Source: Steroidobacteraceae bacterium | GTDB lineage: Bacteria; Pseudomonadota; Gammaproteobacteria; Steroidobacterales; Steroidobacteraceae | Assembly: GCA_025927665.1 (NCBI GenBank) | Contig: JAICKZ010000221.1 | Span: 1 to 5,508 of the forward strand | Direction: 5' to 3' | DNA: 5,508 nt | Shown here: piece after piece, positions 1 through 5,508 of the stretch | Position numbering within the stretch: the first letter of the stretch is position 1 | Layout: every line of letters begins with the position of its first letter | Notes under the pieces: model-generated | Databases searched by the model: none | Seen by the model: the letters and a program-made list of their open reading frames with translations, nothing else | Told to the model about the DNA's origin: nothing | Program-made: the position numbers and the translations under genes

Positions 1-1
1 C

Positions 2-448
2 GCTTTAATTGGTAGCGTTGATTTATGCACTGCACCGCTGACCGAACACAAACAGCGATTATATCTTGCATCCGAAACCAAGATAGCTGAAGCAAGTCAT
101 TGGTTGTGGTTGGGAAAGTCTGATCAAAGCAAACCCCGAGTCGGTGAATTACTGGACGTACAACATTTTGCTGATCGTGATATTTTAATTGCCTGGGCCA
201 ATGCACATTCACACAACCAGCTTGCCTTAAGTCGTGGTCAGTTTGTAAATGATGTTGATTGGAATTTTTTCGCAACGCACATCGAGCATAACCAGATATT
301 CGATTACCGCATCAATCGCGGCCACTACGACAGCCAAAGCGGCGCAGTGATTGGTGAGTTTTTACGCAGTGATAGTCCTGCAACAACGTTAATACATTTC
401 AATGCTGATACAGAAGGCCGCTATAGCATCATGGTAGTGAGACGCTAA
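2..448 (+). CDS. C-terminal part of an unrecognised protein (5' end outside window)
   Basis: The reading frame is open from the first complete codon at base 2 to a TAA at 446-448, giving 148 visible residues, so this is the 3' end of a longer gene and its start lies left of the window. A TTG at 104 is in frame, but nothing marks it as a real start because the upstream codons are open and read like ordinary protein. I do not recognise the family. The visible part is soluble-looking and rich in His, Asp, Asn and Trp, with no membrane segment. It contains stretches such as WLWLGKSDQSKPRVGELL and ends IMVVRR. It converges on the acyltransferase gene, with only 45 bases between the two stop codons. 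Its strand and position give no clear sign that it belongs to the pigment genes. I am confident it is coding and have no confident function. Confidence 0.65.
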   Translation, partial: ALIGSVDLCTAPLTEHKQRLYLASETKIAEASHWLWLGKSDQSKPRVGELLDVQHFADRDILIAWANAHSHNQLALSRGQFVNDVDWNFFATHIEHNQIFDYRINRGHYDSQSGAVIGEFLRSDSPATTLIHFNADTEGRYSIMVVRR

Positions 449-493
449 TACATAGCACAGACTACTTGCCACCTTATCTTGACAGACAACAAA

Positions 494-1504
494 TCAATCA
501 ATCGCGAAATTCCTTAAACGCTTCCATACCGCTGCTTCACGGTCAGCTACGAGATTCAACGTATCACTCAGTGAGTTAAGCAGTGAGTTAAGACTCATCT
601 CCTCGCGACCACGCACCATCTTTGTGGCACGCAATGCAAAACGTCGCCATTCATCACCTGCATCAGTTAATTCTTTGGCCGCTTGTTGAAGTGTCTCGTT
701 ATTGAGCAAAGTGCCTGCTTCCTGCAAAAACGACGCGTACAAAAAACGAAAGCCGGCACCGCCACTACCTACTTCTTCTTGCATGCGCACAATATGTGTC
801 AAATACAAAGGCAGATAACGATCACGATCTGCATGTTTTTCCAACTTCAATATTTGCTTGCTCAGATAACGAATACCTTTGATGCCGATCATAGGGAAAA
901 TGGGTTGCATCATATTGCGATAATTGGCTTTGATGACTTTCGGTATCATTACCTTGTAGTTAATTTGTGACGGTACCGATGTGGGATGGTACATCAAACC
1001 TTTGGGTTGTAATGCTCCCTTGGCAAACCGTGCTTTTATTAATGCCTCGCGAGAGCATCGGGTCGTCATCTCAAATACAGGATCACTGATCAAGTAATCA
1101 TTGCCATCACGACCATACACAATAATATTATGCCCATTGAAATGAAAACGAAATTGATCAGGTATGTAGGGCAGCCAGTAAATGCAGGTCTGCAAACCCA
1201 CCACTTGACCTTTATCCAACGCTGCGTCCAGTGCCTCAGTTCCTTGTTGGACCGAACCGAATTTTTGTATGTTCATCGCAACACCCAAACGCTTAGGCAT
1301 TGCTCTCATGATTGCACCCGGCCACATTCGATAGGAAATCAACGGCATGCCTGCTAGTTTCACAATAGGGATATAAGCAAATGCCAATGCTGAGGCTAAT
1401 CCAAATGCCATGGGCTCACTTAATTCCAGACCAGCATGTGATACCAATGCAGAGACAACGCCACTTTCGCAATGCGCAGCCTGTTGATGCTGAAATTCCT
1501 TCAT
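494..1504 (-). CDS. BtrH-type acyltransferase-like protein (BtrH_N plus DUF4872-like)
   Basis: This 336-residue protein is probably a cytoplasmic acyltransferase with a papain/C39-like fold. The N-terminal part (about 5-145) carries the BtrH_N pattern: QHQQAAHCESG with Cys12, then LELSEPMAFGLAS, then HFNGHNIIVYG with His125 and YLISDP with Asp141. Cys, His and Asp are placed to form a catalytic triad. The C-terminal part (about 150-330) is mostly helical and includes VGSGGAGFRFLYASFLQEA, a DUF4872-like motif. Butirosin BtrH, the named relative, transfers an acyl group from an acyl carrier protein to an amine on an aminoglycoside. By analogy this protein may move an ACP-bound acyl chain to a hydroxyl or amine acceptor made by the operon; that role is inference. 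It is the last gene of the leftward unit, 38 bases after the helix-turn-helix gene. No strong ribosome site precedes the ATG. A 12-base tandem repeat near the 3' end encodes LNSLLNSL. Confidence 0.8.
   Translation of the reverse strand: MKEFQHQQAAHCESGVVSALVSHAGLELSEPMAFGLASALAFAYIPIVKLAGMPLISYRMWPGAIMRAMPKRLGVAMNIQKFGSVQQGTEALDAALDKGQVVGLQTCIYWLPYIPDQFRFHFNGHNIIVYGRDGNDYLISDPVFEMTTRCSREALIKARFAKGALQPKGLMYHPTSVPSQINYKVMIPKVIKANYRNMMQPIFPMIGIKGIRYLSKQILKLEKHADRDRYLPLYLTHIVRMQEEVGSGGAGFRFLYASFLQEAGTLLNNETLQQAAKELTDAGDEWRRFALRATKMVRGREEMSLNSLLNSLSDTLNLVADREAAVWKRLRNFAID
569..592. repeat. 12-bp perfect tandem repeat, two copies, inside the acyltransferase gene
   Basis: The unit cagtgagttaag occurs at 569-580 and again, with no gap, at 581-592. 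It is in frame and encodes two LNSL units at about residues 305-312 of the acyltransferase. It looks like a small in-frame duplication in a helical C-terminal region, and nothing suggests a regulatory role. Confidence 0.85.
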
Positions 1505-1542
1505 GACAATGTATTTCGCCCAGTGAATCAGAGATTAAAATA

Positions 1543-1947
1543 TTAAGGATGCGAGGGTAATTGTCTTAGCTCAACTATGCTGACACCAAGAGCATCAGCA
1601 TAACGTGACAACACTTTTTCAGAAAGTTTTGCATAGATACTTGGCTTGAAATGACGATGCACGCGCCAACGCCACAATCCAGTTATCATCACCAAGGTAT
1701 CTAAATCCATACGCTTGCGATACATATGATATTCAAGCGCAGATGTTTTACCTTCACGCGCACGCTTCCAAGCATCGTCACGTTGATTGTTCATTTCTGC
1801 AACCGCCAATTCGGTTGAGAAACTTTCTGCTTCCCAACCCGTGGAACGCACTCCCACATATTTACCATTCTCATCCATCGCATACAGAAGTTTACTTAGT
1901 CCTTCGTAAGTGGATGAATGATCTTGAGGTACAGATTGCTTGTCCAC
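1543..1947 (-). CDS. Small protein with C-terminal XRE-like helix-turn-helix
   Basis: The product is 134 residues from a GTG start at 1947. I chose this start because a GAGA ribosome-site-like motif lies 6 bases upstream and it falls 17 bases after the ketosynthase stop. The in-frame ATG at 2025 would overlap the ketosynthase gene by 61 bases and add residues that look like out-of-frame translation. The first 73 residues are polar, and about 35-70 form a Glu/Arg-rich helix containing AEMNNQRDDAWKRAREG. Residues about 74-130 fit an XRE/HTH_3 pattern: RKRMDLDTLVMITGLWRWRV resembles the first two helices with a Trp-rich recognition part, and RYADALGVSIVEL matches the usual final helices (lakaLGvsldeL). 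It may regulate the cluster by binding DNA, perhaps at the divergent promoter, or it may be a structural partner. No family name is assigned. Its place between biosynthetic genes argues for a cluster-specific role. Confidence 0.75.
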   Translation of the reverse strand: MDKQSVPQDHSSTYEGLSKLLYAMDENGKYVGVRSTGWEAESFSTELAVAEMNNQRDDAWKRAREGKTSALEYHMYRKRMDLDTLVMITGLWRWRVHRHFKPSIYAKLSEKVLSRYADALGVSIVELRQLPSHP

Positions 1948-1964
1948 TTTAAATCTCAATAAAA

Positions 1965-3101
1965 TTACATCACGGTAAGATGCATAAATCCCGTAGAGAA
2001 ACGGCCGCTTTCTGGCACAAAGCATAATAAGCGCTGCCCAGATTGTAGTTTTCCAGAACGTACCAACTCATCAAGCATAATATAGATGGATGCAGAGCCA
2101 GTATTGCCATTGTAAGATAGATTGTTGAACCAACGATCCTGCGGAATATCTACGCCGGCTTTGACCATGTGGGCATACACACTATCGCGAAAAAACTTGG
2201 ATGAATAATGCGGCAAAAAATGATCGATCTGTTCGGCGCATAAACTGCGCTTTGTCATCAAAGTATGCAAAATCTTTTCCAATACAGACAGTCCCTGCTC
2301 GTTCAACAGCTTTACGTCCTGACGCACTGACATGATATTATTTCGTTCACGTTCTGCAGGCGTGAATTGTGCCCATCCTGTTACTTTACCATCAGCAGCT
2401 TTTACCGCACCTGCATACATACACGTCTCCATTGTTCCTGCATAAGAAAATAGATCAATCCAATCGACACGTAAATTCGTCTGACTCGTTCGTCGTGTCG
2501 ATTCCAGTAACACTGCACCAGCACCATCGGATAACATCCAGCGGAGAAAATCACGATCAAATGCCAACTCTGGCTTAGCTTCCAATTCACTACTATCCGA
2601 TTCGGTTCGCAAATTTTTCGCATTCATCATTACGGAAGATAATTCCGAACCTGTTGCTACGGCGTTTTTGCATCCAGAGGCGACCATTAAATATGCATAT
2701 TTCAGTGCAGCTAAACCACTTAAACATATGCCAGTAGTAGCCACTGCCTCCAACGGTGGCAAAGCCAATTCACCGTGAACCATGGAAGCGTGGCTGGGCA
2801 GCAATTGATCAGCAATCGAAGTGCCGCATGCGAGGCATTCCAGCTGCTGAAGATCAAAACCCGTCTGACTGAGACCACGTACTGCAGCAGCAGTAAGGCT
2901 AGCATTATTATGTGTTGATTCGAGTGTTACCGGATCAATGCAATAATATCGAGTCTTGATACCATTACTGCGTAACACAGTAGGGCGAGCACGTGATGGC
3001 TTGTCACCTAGCTGGCCCAGAATATTTTCCATCTGATCATTTGTCACCGGTGCATTGGGAAGAAATGCCGATGTGCCTGTTATATAAACCTCGTTGCTCA
3101 T
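1965..3101 (-). CDS. darB: DarB-type beta-ketoacyl-ACP synthase III
   Basis: This 378-residue thiolase-fold ketosynthase is of KAS III (FabH) type. The N-terminal pattern SAFLPNAPVTNDQMENILG, then KPSRARPTVLRSNGIKTRYY, is the one I associate with the DarB branch rather than housekeeping FabH. The catalytic triad is complete: Cys126 in TTGICLSGLAALKYA, His298 in HFLPHYSSKFF, and Asn333 in YNGNTGSAS. The C-terminus (about 355-378) has the family's closing GRFSTGFMHLTVM. In known dialkylresorcinol pathways DarB joins a beta-ketoacyl thioester to a second acyl thioester, and DarA acts with it to give a cyclohexanedione later aromatised to a resorcinol. The ATG lies 2 bases after the stop of the DarA-type gene, with GGAAAG 6 bases upstream as ribosome site. 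Length is slightly above the FabH norm of about 320. Family assignment rests on recognition, not alignment. Confidence 0.85.
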   Translation of the reverse strand: MSNEVYITGTSAFLPNAPVTNDQMENILGQLGDKPSRARPTVLRSNGIKTRYYCIDPVTLESTHNNASLTAAAVRGLSQTGFDLQQLECLACGTSIADQLLPSHASMVHGELALPPLEAVATTGICLSGLAALKYAYLMVASGCKNAVATGSELSSVMMNAKNLRTESDSSELEAKPELAFDRDFLRWMLSDGAGAVLLESTRRTSQTNLRVDWIDLFSYAGTMETCMYAGAVKAADGKVTGWAQFTPAERERNNIMSVRQDVKLLNEQGLSVLEKILHTLMTKRSLCAEQIDHFLPHYSSKFFRDSVYAHMVKAGVDIPQDRWFNNLSYNGNTGSASIYIMLDELVRSGKLQSGQRLLCFVPESGRFSTGFMHLTVM

Positions 3102-3103
3102 GG

Positions 3104-4060
3104 CTAACTTTCCACTTGATGAATAATTCTTTCCATTAATTCACCCGAAGGTGCCGCAAAGTATTGACGCTGACGTGCAACGCGCGCCGGCGTAAATGGA
3201 GCAAGTAGAGTCTTTAGCATAAATATTATAGGAACAACGGTTACTAACATAGTAATCAGAAATAGCACATAAATACTTAGTACTACTCTACGCAATGATC
3301 CACCAGGACGACCACAAGCACGTAGCAACGTACCCCAAAGACGAAAACTGCGCCGCCCTATCGTCTCAGAACCAATTAGCTCCGGATGTACAGTAACTGC
3401 ACCTAACCCCTTTAACATAGAGTGTGTATCACTAATCGAACGTAGCGGTAACTGTGTGGCAATTGCCTTACCAAAGCGTGACGCAGTATGAATATCACTT
3501 TCCCACACTCCAGCGCGTGGCAGGAAACCTTTCAAATAAGGTCCACGATTCCCACTTAATACCCACCAAGGAGTAGTAATTACAGTCACTGCACCGTGAG
3601 TACGCTCCGGCAAAGCAATGTGATCTATTAAATGCGCACCTATTTGATTAAGCAGTTCTTTAACACGCTCCTGAGCCATCAACCACATATTGCGACAGCC
3701 AACCAACGTCACTATTGGCTTACCATTCAATAAACGTTTTGCCTGCTCGCTTTGTAAAAATGCAATCGTTGGCAATGACGGTGATAGAAACCATACTTGA
3801 TACGCGATAATGATCAAATCAAACTCAACATCATCAGCAATATTGAGCGGCTGAATGGGATCGGGGTCAGCATGAATGCATTCGGGAAAAGTATCGAAAA
3901 AGCGCCAAAAGGGCCACGGAAATGGATAAGGCTTGACTGGTTTGAGCTCAGCATCGACTACTTCGATCATTGTTGAATCACGCAATGGTTGCGTAATCGA
4001 CTCAACAATATCTCGCAGTTGACCGGACTGCGAGAACCAGATGATCAGCACGCGCTTCAT
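3104..4060 (-). CDS. darA: DarA-type dialkylresorcinol condensing enzyme with flavodoxin-like N-terminus
   Basis: The product has 318 residues. The N-terminus MKRVLIIWFSQSGQLRDIVE looks like the first strand and phosphate-binding loop of a flavodoxin-like fold, and FDLIIIAYQVWFLSPSLPTI (about 80-98) resembles the later strand-loop of that fold. Between them lies the proline/aromatic segment PYPFPWPFWRFFDTFPE (about 45-60), which I recall as typical of proteins annotated as dialkylresorcinol condensing enzyme DarA. Those proteins work with the DarB ketosynthase to form the cyclohexanedione/resorcinol ring. Residues about 258-282 form one strongly hydrophobic segment flanked by Arg and Lys, probably a membrane anchor, followed by a basic 36-residue tail. 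The ATG overlaps the upstream dehydratase stop as ATGA, so translation is likely coupled, and the DarB gene follows after 2 bases. The flavodoxin-like reading is inference; whether a flavin binds cannot be told. A generic flavodoxin-fold oxidoreductase is the alternative, but the neighbours favour DarA. Confidence 0.75.
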   Translation of the reverse strand: MKRVLIIWFSQSGQLRDIVESITQPLRDSTMIEVVDAELKPVKPYPFPWPFWRFFDTFPECIHADPDPIQPLNIADDVEFDLIIIAYQVWFLSPSLPTIAFLQSEQAKRLLNGKPIVTLVGCRNMWLMAQERVKELLNQIGAHLIDHIALPERTHGAVTVITTPWWVLSGNRGPYLKGFLPRAGVWESDIHTASRFGKAIATQLPLRSISDTHSMLKGLGAVTVHPELIGSETIGRRSFRLWGTLLRACGRPGGSLRRVVLSIYVLFLITMLVTVVPIIFMLKTLLAPFTPARVARQRQYFAAPSGELMERIIHQVES

Positions 4061-4410
4061 GTTATCGACTCAGTTCGTGTGGTGTCAGGCATCAGTTGTA
4101 AATTGCCATCCACCAGCAAATCATGTGATGCATTCTTTGCATCTGATGTCATTCGCCAACACTTGAAGCGCAACGAGCTTTGCTCTGGCGCAGCAAACTC
4201 AACGACAAAAGATTGTTGCGGTAACAGTCTTTGCAAGAATTTCAATTTACGTATTCCCGTAACACGTAACATGGGCAGTTGACGTCGTGCTTCGTCCAAA
4301 ATAAAACTGAGAAAAACCACGCCAGGCACCACCGGCATTGCTGGAAAATGACCAGGAAGTGACGGGTGCGCAGAATTCACGGACAATGGGTAACTGGAGA
4401 TTGAAGACAT
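4057..4410 (-). CDS. Short hotdog 3-hydroxyacyl-ACP dehydratase-like protein (ApeI/FabZ type)
   Basis: The product is 117 residues from the ATG at 4410. An in-frame TTG at 4467 would add 19 residues without family resemblance and would cover the likely promoter, so the ATG is preferred, although no clear ribosome site precedes it. The core is AHPSLPGHFPAMPVVPGVV at residues 14-32, the FabA/FabZ signature with the catalytic His at residue 21, followed by a strand region containing KLKFLQRLLPQQSF. Hotdog dehydratases of this type remove water from 3-hydroxyacyl-ACP; the ApeI type does so on aryl-polyene intermediates. In FabA/FabZ an Asp or Glu follows at the fourth position after PGV, but here that position is Ser35 (codon AGT at 4306-4308), so the second catalytic residue seems missing. 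It is shorter than FabZ (about 150 residues). It is first in the leftward unit and overlaps the DarA-type gene by 4 bases. Confidence 0.75.
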   Translation of the reverse strand: MSSISSYPLSVNSAHPSLPGHFPAMPVVPGVVFLSFILDEARRQLPMLRVTGIRKLKFLQRLLPQQSFVVEFAAPEQSSLRFKCWRMTSDAKNASHDLLVDGNLQLMPDTTRTESIT

Positions 4411-4496
4411 CGAAATAGTTTGTAGTTTATTAATGATCGTAAGTATACGGTGTTCGCCCCTGTACAATCCATTTTACCACTACCTTTGTCAATTCC
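4411..4496. promoter_or_regulatory. Divergent promoter region between the two dehydratase genes
   Basis: These 86 bases separate two divergent start codons and should hold both promoters. Leftward, TATACT at 4447-4442 matches the sigma-70 -10 consensus at five of six positions and would start transcription about 25 bases before the ATG at 4410. Rightward, TACAAT at 4463-4468 also matches at five of six and would start about 22 bases before the ATG at 4497. Neither has a good -35 hexamer at 16-18 bases, which fits activator dependence or chance. The two candidates face away from each other about 15 bases apart, so transcription in the two directions would probably interfere. I see no convincing operator palindrome. 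Confidence 0.4.
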
Positions 4497-4946
4497 ATGC
4501 TAGAAAAACATCAGATTGAACCGCTACTTCCACACCGAGGGGCCATGTTTTTGTTGGAAAAAGCGATCCACTATGATCGTGATCAGATCATCTGCAGCAC
4601 TGGAACCCATCGCGACCTAAATAACCCATTACGTCACGCCGATTGTTTACCGGCACATGCAACCATTGAATACGCCGCGCAGGCAGCAGGCGTTCATGGC
4701 GGGCTTTTACAGCGTGATCAATTCCCCCATGCTTCGGTTCAAATGGGCTACTTGGCGGTCATTAGCAATATGCAGTGGCAAGTGGAAAGACTGGATGATT
4801 TGTCTGAAGAATTAATTATTCATGCACGCCGTACTGCAGTCACGTCAGGTGGCTGCGCCTATCAAGCGCGCATCGAACATAAAGGTAGCGTCATCATGTC
4901 CGGCAATTTAATTATCGCAACACCAACAGAACATGAAGTTTTGTGA
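4497..4946 (+). CDS. apeP: ApeP-type hotdog 3-hydroxyacyl-ACP dehydratase (COG4706-like)
   Basis: The product has 149 residues, a usual length for this family. The start contains LLPHRGAMFLLEKAIHYD (residues 10-27), the LPHR motif shared with FabZ. The central motif is NNPLRHADCLPAHATIEYAAQAAGVHGG (given here in pieces: NNPLRHAD, then CLPAHATIEYAAQ, then AAGVHGG), which is the ApeP pattern. Glu58 (codon 4668-4670) sits where FabA/FabZ have their catalytic Asp/Glu, but the PGHFP histidine motif is absent, as I recall for ApeP proteins generally. The expected role is dehydration of ACP-bound 3-hydroxyacyl intermediates during aryl-polyene synthesis, possibly as a partner of the divergent hotdog protein. 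No purine-rich ribosome site precedes the ATG. Its stop lies 11 bases from that of the convergent YdcF-type gene. The symbol is by family resemblance. Confidence 0.8.
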   Translation: MLEKHQIEPLLPHRGAMFLLEKAIHYDRDQIICSTGTHRDLNNPLRHADCLPAHATIEYAAQAAGVHGGLLQRDQFPHASVQMGYLAVISNMQWQVERLDDLSEELIIHARRTAVTSGGCAYQARIEHKGSVIMSGNLIIATPTEHEVL

Positions 4947-4957
4947 TAGCCACTACA

Positions 4958-5508
4958 TTAAATTAATCCTAACACTTGGCAAACGAAGTAATAGGCAATG
5001 CCAACATATTCATGAGCAACGAGATCCATAACCATAAAATTATAGAACACCGGTATTGCGTGAAATGAAGCAGTGATATATTCCGCGCGCACCAGAGTGG
5101 CATGAATACCATAGTGAGAAAAGATCAGTTGACTGCGATACATATGAAAGCCCGAAGTCACCAGCACAATGGTGTCTGGCTGTAATGTCTTTAGCAAAGG
5201 TTGAATGAATTTCGCATTCTGCAAAGTGTTTTTGCTTTGCTCTTCTGTTAGCAAATCTGAAGTTGGAACACCTAAGCGACGCAGTGCCAATCCATAAATT
5301 GCCGCTTCCGCCGCACCGTGATGCTGCGGATCACCGCCCGTCACCAGCACTGTACATACGCCACCATGTTGTTTACATGAAATATATTGTGCATACGCTC
5401 TGGTTAATCGCGCATTACCAATCGCATTGGTCTCAACATCATTACTCAATGCAACCTTTTCCGTACCTGCACCCAATAAGATGATGACCGATCGTGCACC
5501 CCATTGCC
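4958..5508 (-). CDS. YdcF/DUF218 family protein, N-terminus outside window
   Basis: The frame is open from the right edge to a TAA at 4960-4958, giving about 183 visible residues. A TTG at 5476 is in frame, but upstream codons read SVIILLGAGTE, the expected first core strand of DUF218, so the true start lies beyond 5508. Family motifs appear in order: LLGAGTE, then LVTGGDPQHHGAAEAAIYG, then a Glu followed by SKNTLQNAKF, then LVTSGFHMYRSQLIFSHYG, then VRAEY. These match the DUF218 pattern (GG-D, E-S-NT-NA, TS-FH-RS). The C-terminal 40 residues are rich in aromatics and hydrophobics and may lie at the membrane. E. coli YdcF and SanA are relatives; the biochemical function of the family is not settled, though envelope roles are proposed. 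It converges on the ApeP-type gene, so whether it belongs to the pigment locus is uncertain. Confidence 0.85.
   Translation of the reverse strand, partial: QWGARSVIILLGAGTEKVALSNDVETNAIGNARLTRAYAQYISCKQHGGVCTVLVTGGDPQHHGAAEAAIYGLALRRLGVPTSDLLTEEQSKNTLQNAKFIQPLLKTLQPDTIVLVTSGFHMYRSQLIFSHYGIHATLVRAEYITASFHAIPVFYNFMVMDLVAHEYVGIAYYFVCQVLGLI

Noticed and set aside
449..493. Possible terminator between the convergent genes
   Set aside because: No stable hairpin followed by a T run is visible on either strand in these 45 bases.
683..970. Rightward open frame antisense to the acyltransferase gene
   Set aside because: Its product has a skewed composition with no recognisable motif, and the opposite strand encodes a clear protein. 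The same holds for antisense or alternative frames at 1130-1357, 1743-1952, 2369-2578, 2402-2623, 2720-2905, 3989-4282 and 5263-5484.
1948..2025. Upstream ATG at 2025 as start of the helix-turn-helix protein
   Set aside because: It would overlap the ketosynthase gene by 61 bases, and the added residues follow the ketosynthase coding sequence in another frame. The GTG at 1947 has a ribosome-site-like motif and good spacing.
4411..4467. TTG at 4467 as start of the short hotdog protein
   Set aside because: The extra 19 residues show no family resemblance and cover the candidate promoter; the ATG at 4410 gives a normal ApeI-like length.
4565..4589. Four GATC sites within 25 bases near the start of the ApeP-type gene
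   Set aside because: They lie inside a conserved coding region, mostly in Asp-Arg-Asp-Gln codons. Such clusters occur by chance, and nothing else suggests a methylation switch or an origin.
4947..4957. Bidirectional terminator between the ApeP-type and YdcF-type genes
   Set aside because: The gap is only 11 bases and I see no hairpin in it or in the adjoining gene ends.

Overview
The window looks like bacterial chromosome, most likely from a Gram-negative member of the Pseudomonadota with moderate to low G+C. That placement is an impression from gene content and codon choice, not a computed result. Coding is dense, with seven genes that can be named or described plus one unrecognised partial gene at the left edge. 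Nothing resembles an RNA gene, insertion sequence, CRISPR array or phage gene.

The core is a five-gene leftward unit at about 4410 to 494. In transcription order it encodes a short hotdog dehydratase-like protein (ApeI/FabZ type), a DarA-type dialkylresorcinol condensing enzyme, a DarB-type ketosynthase III, a small protein with an XRE-like helix-turn-helix, and a BtrH-type acyltransferase with a DUF4872-like C-terminal part. The first two genes overlap by 4 bases (ATGA). The second and third are 2 bases apart. The remaining gaps are 17 and 38 bases, so one transcript is likely. A second hotdog dehydratase (ApeP type, 4497-4946) is divergent from this unit across an 86-base gap that probably holds both promoters. 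A YdcF/DUF218 protein (4958 to the right edge, N-terminus missing) converges on it. At the left edge, the C-terminal part of an unrecognised protein (2-448) converges on the acyltransferase gene.

Together the genes suggest part of an aryl-polyene/dialkylresorcinol pigment locus, of the kind known from flexirubin and arcuflavin clusters. The hotdog proteins would dehydrate ACP-bound polyene intermediates. DarB and DarA would join two acyl chains and close a cyclohexanedione/resorcinol ring, and the BtrH-like enzyme could move an acyl group from ACP to an acceptor. The polyene chain-extending ketosynthases, ketoreductase, ACP and a DarC aromatase are not in this window.

The most interesting points are three. 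The BtrH-like acyltransferase could be the enzyme that joins the two halves of the pigment. The catalytic residues appear to be split between the two hotdog proteins. The small helix-turn-helix protein is embedded in the biosynthetic operon.
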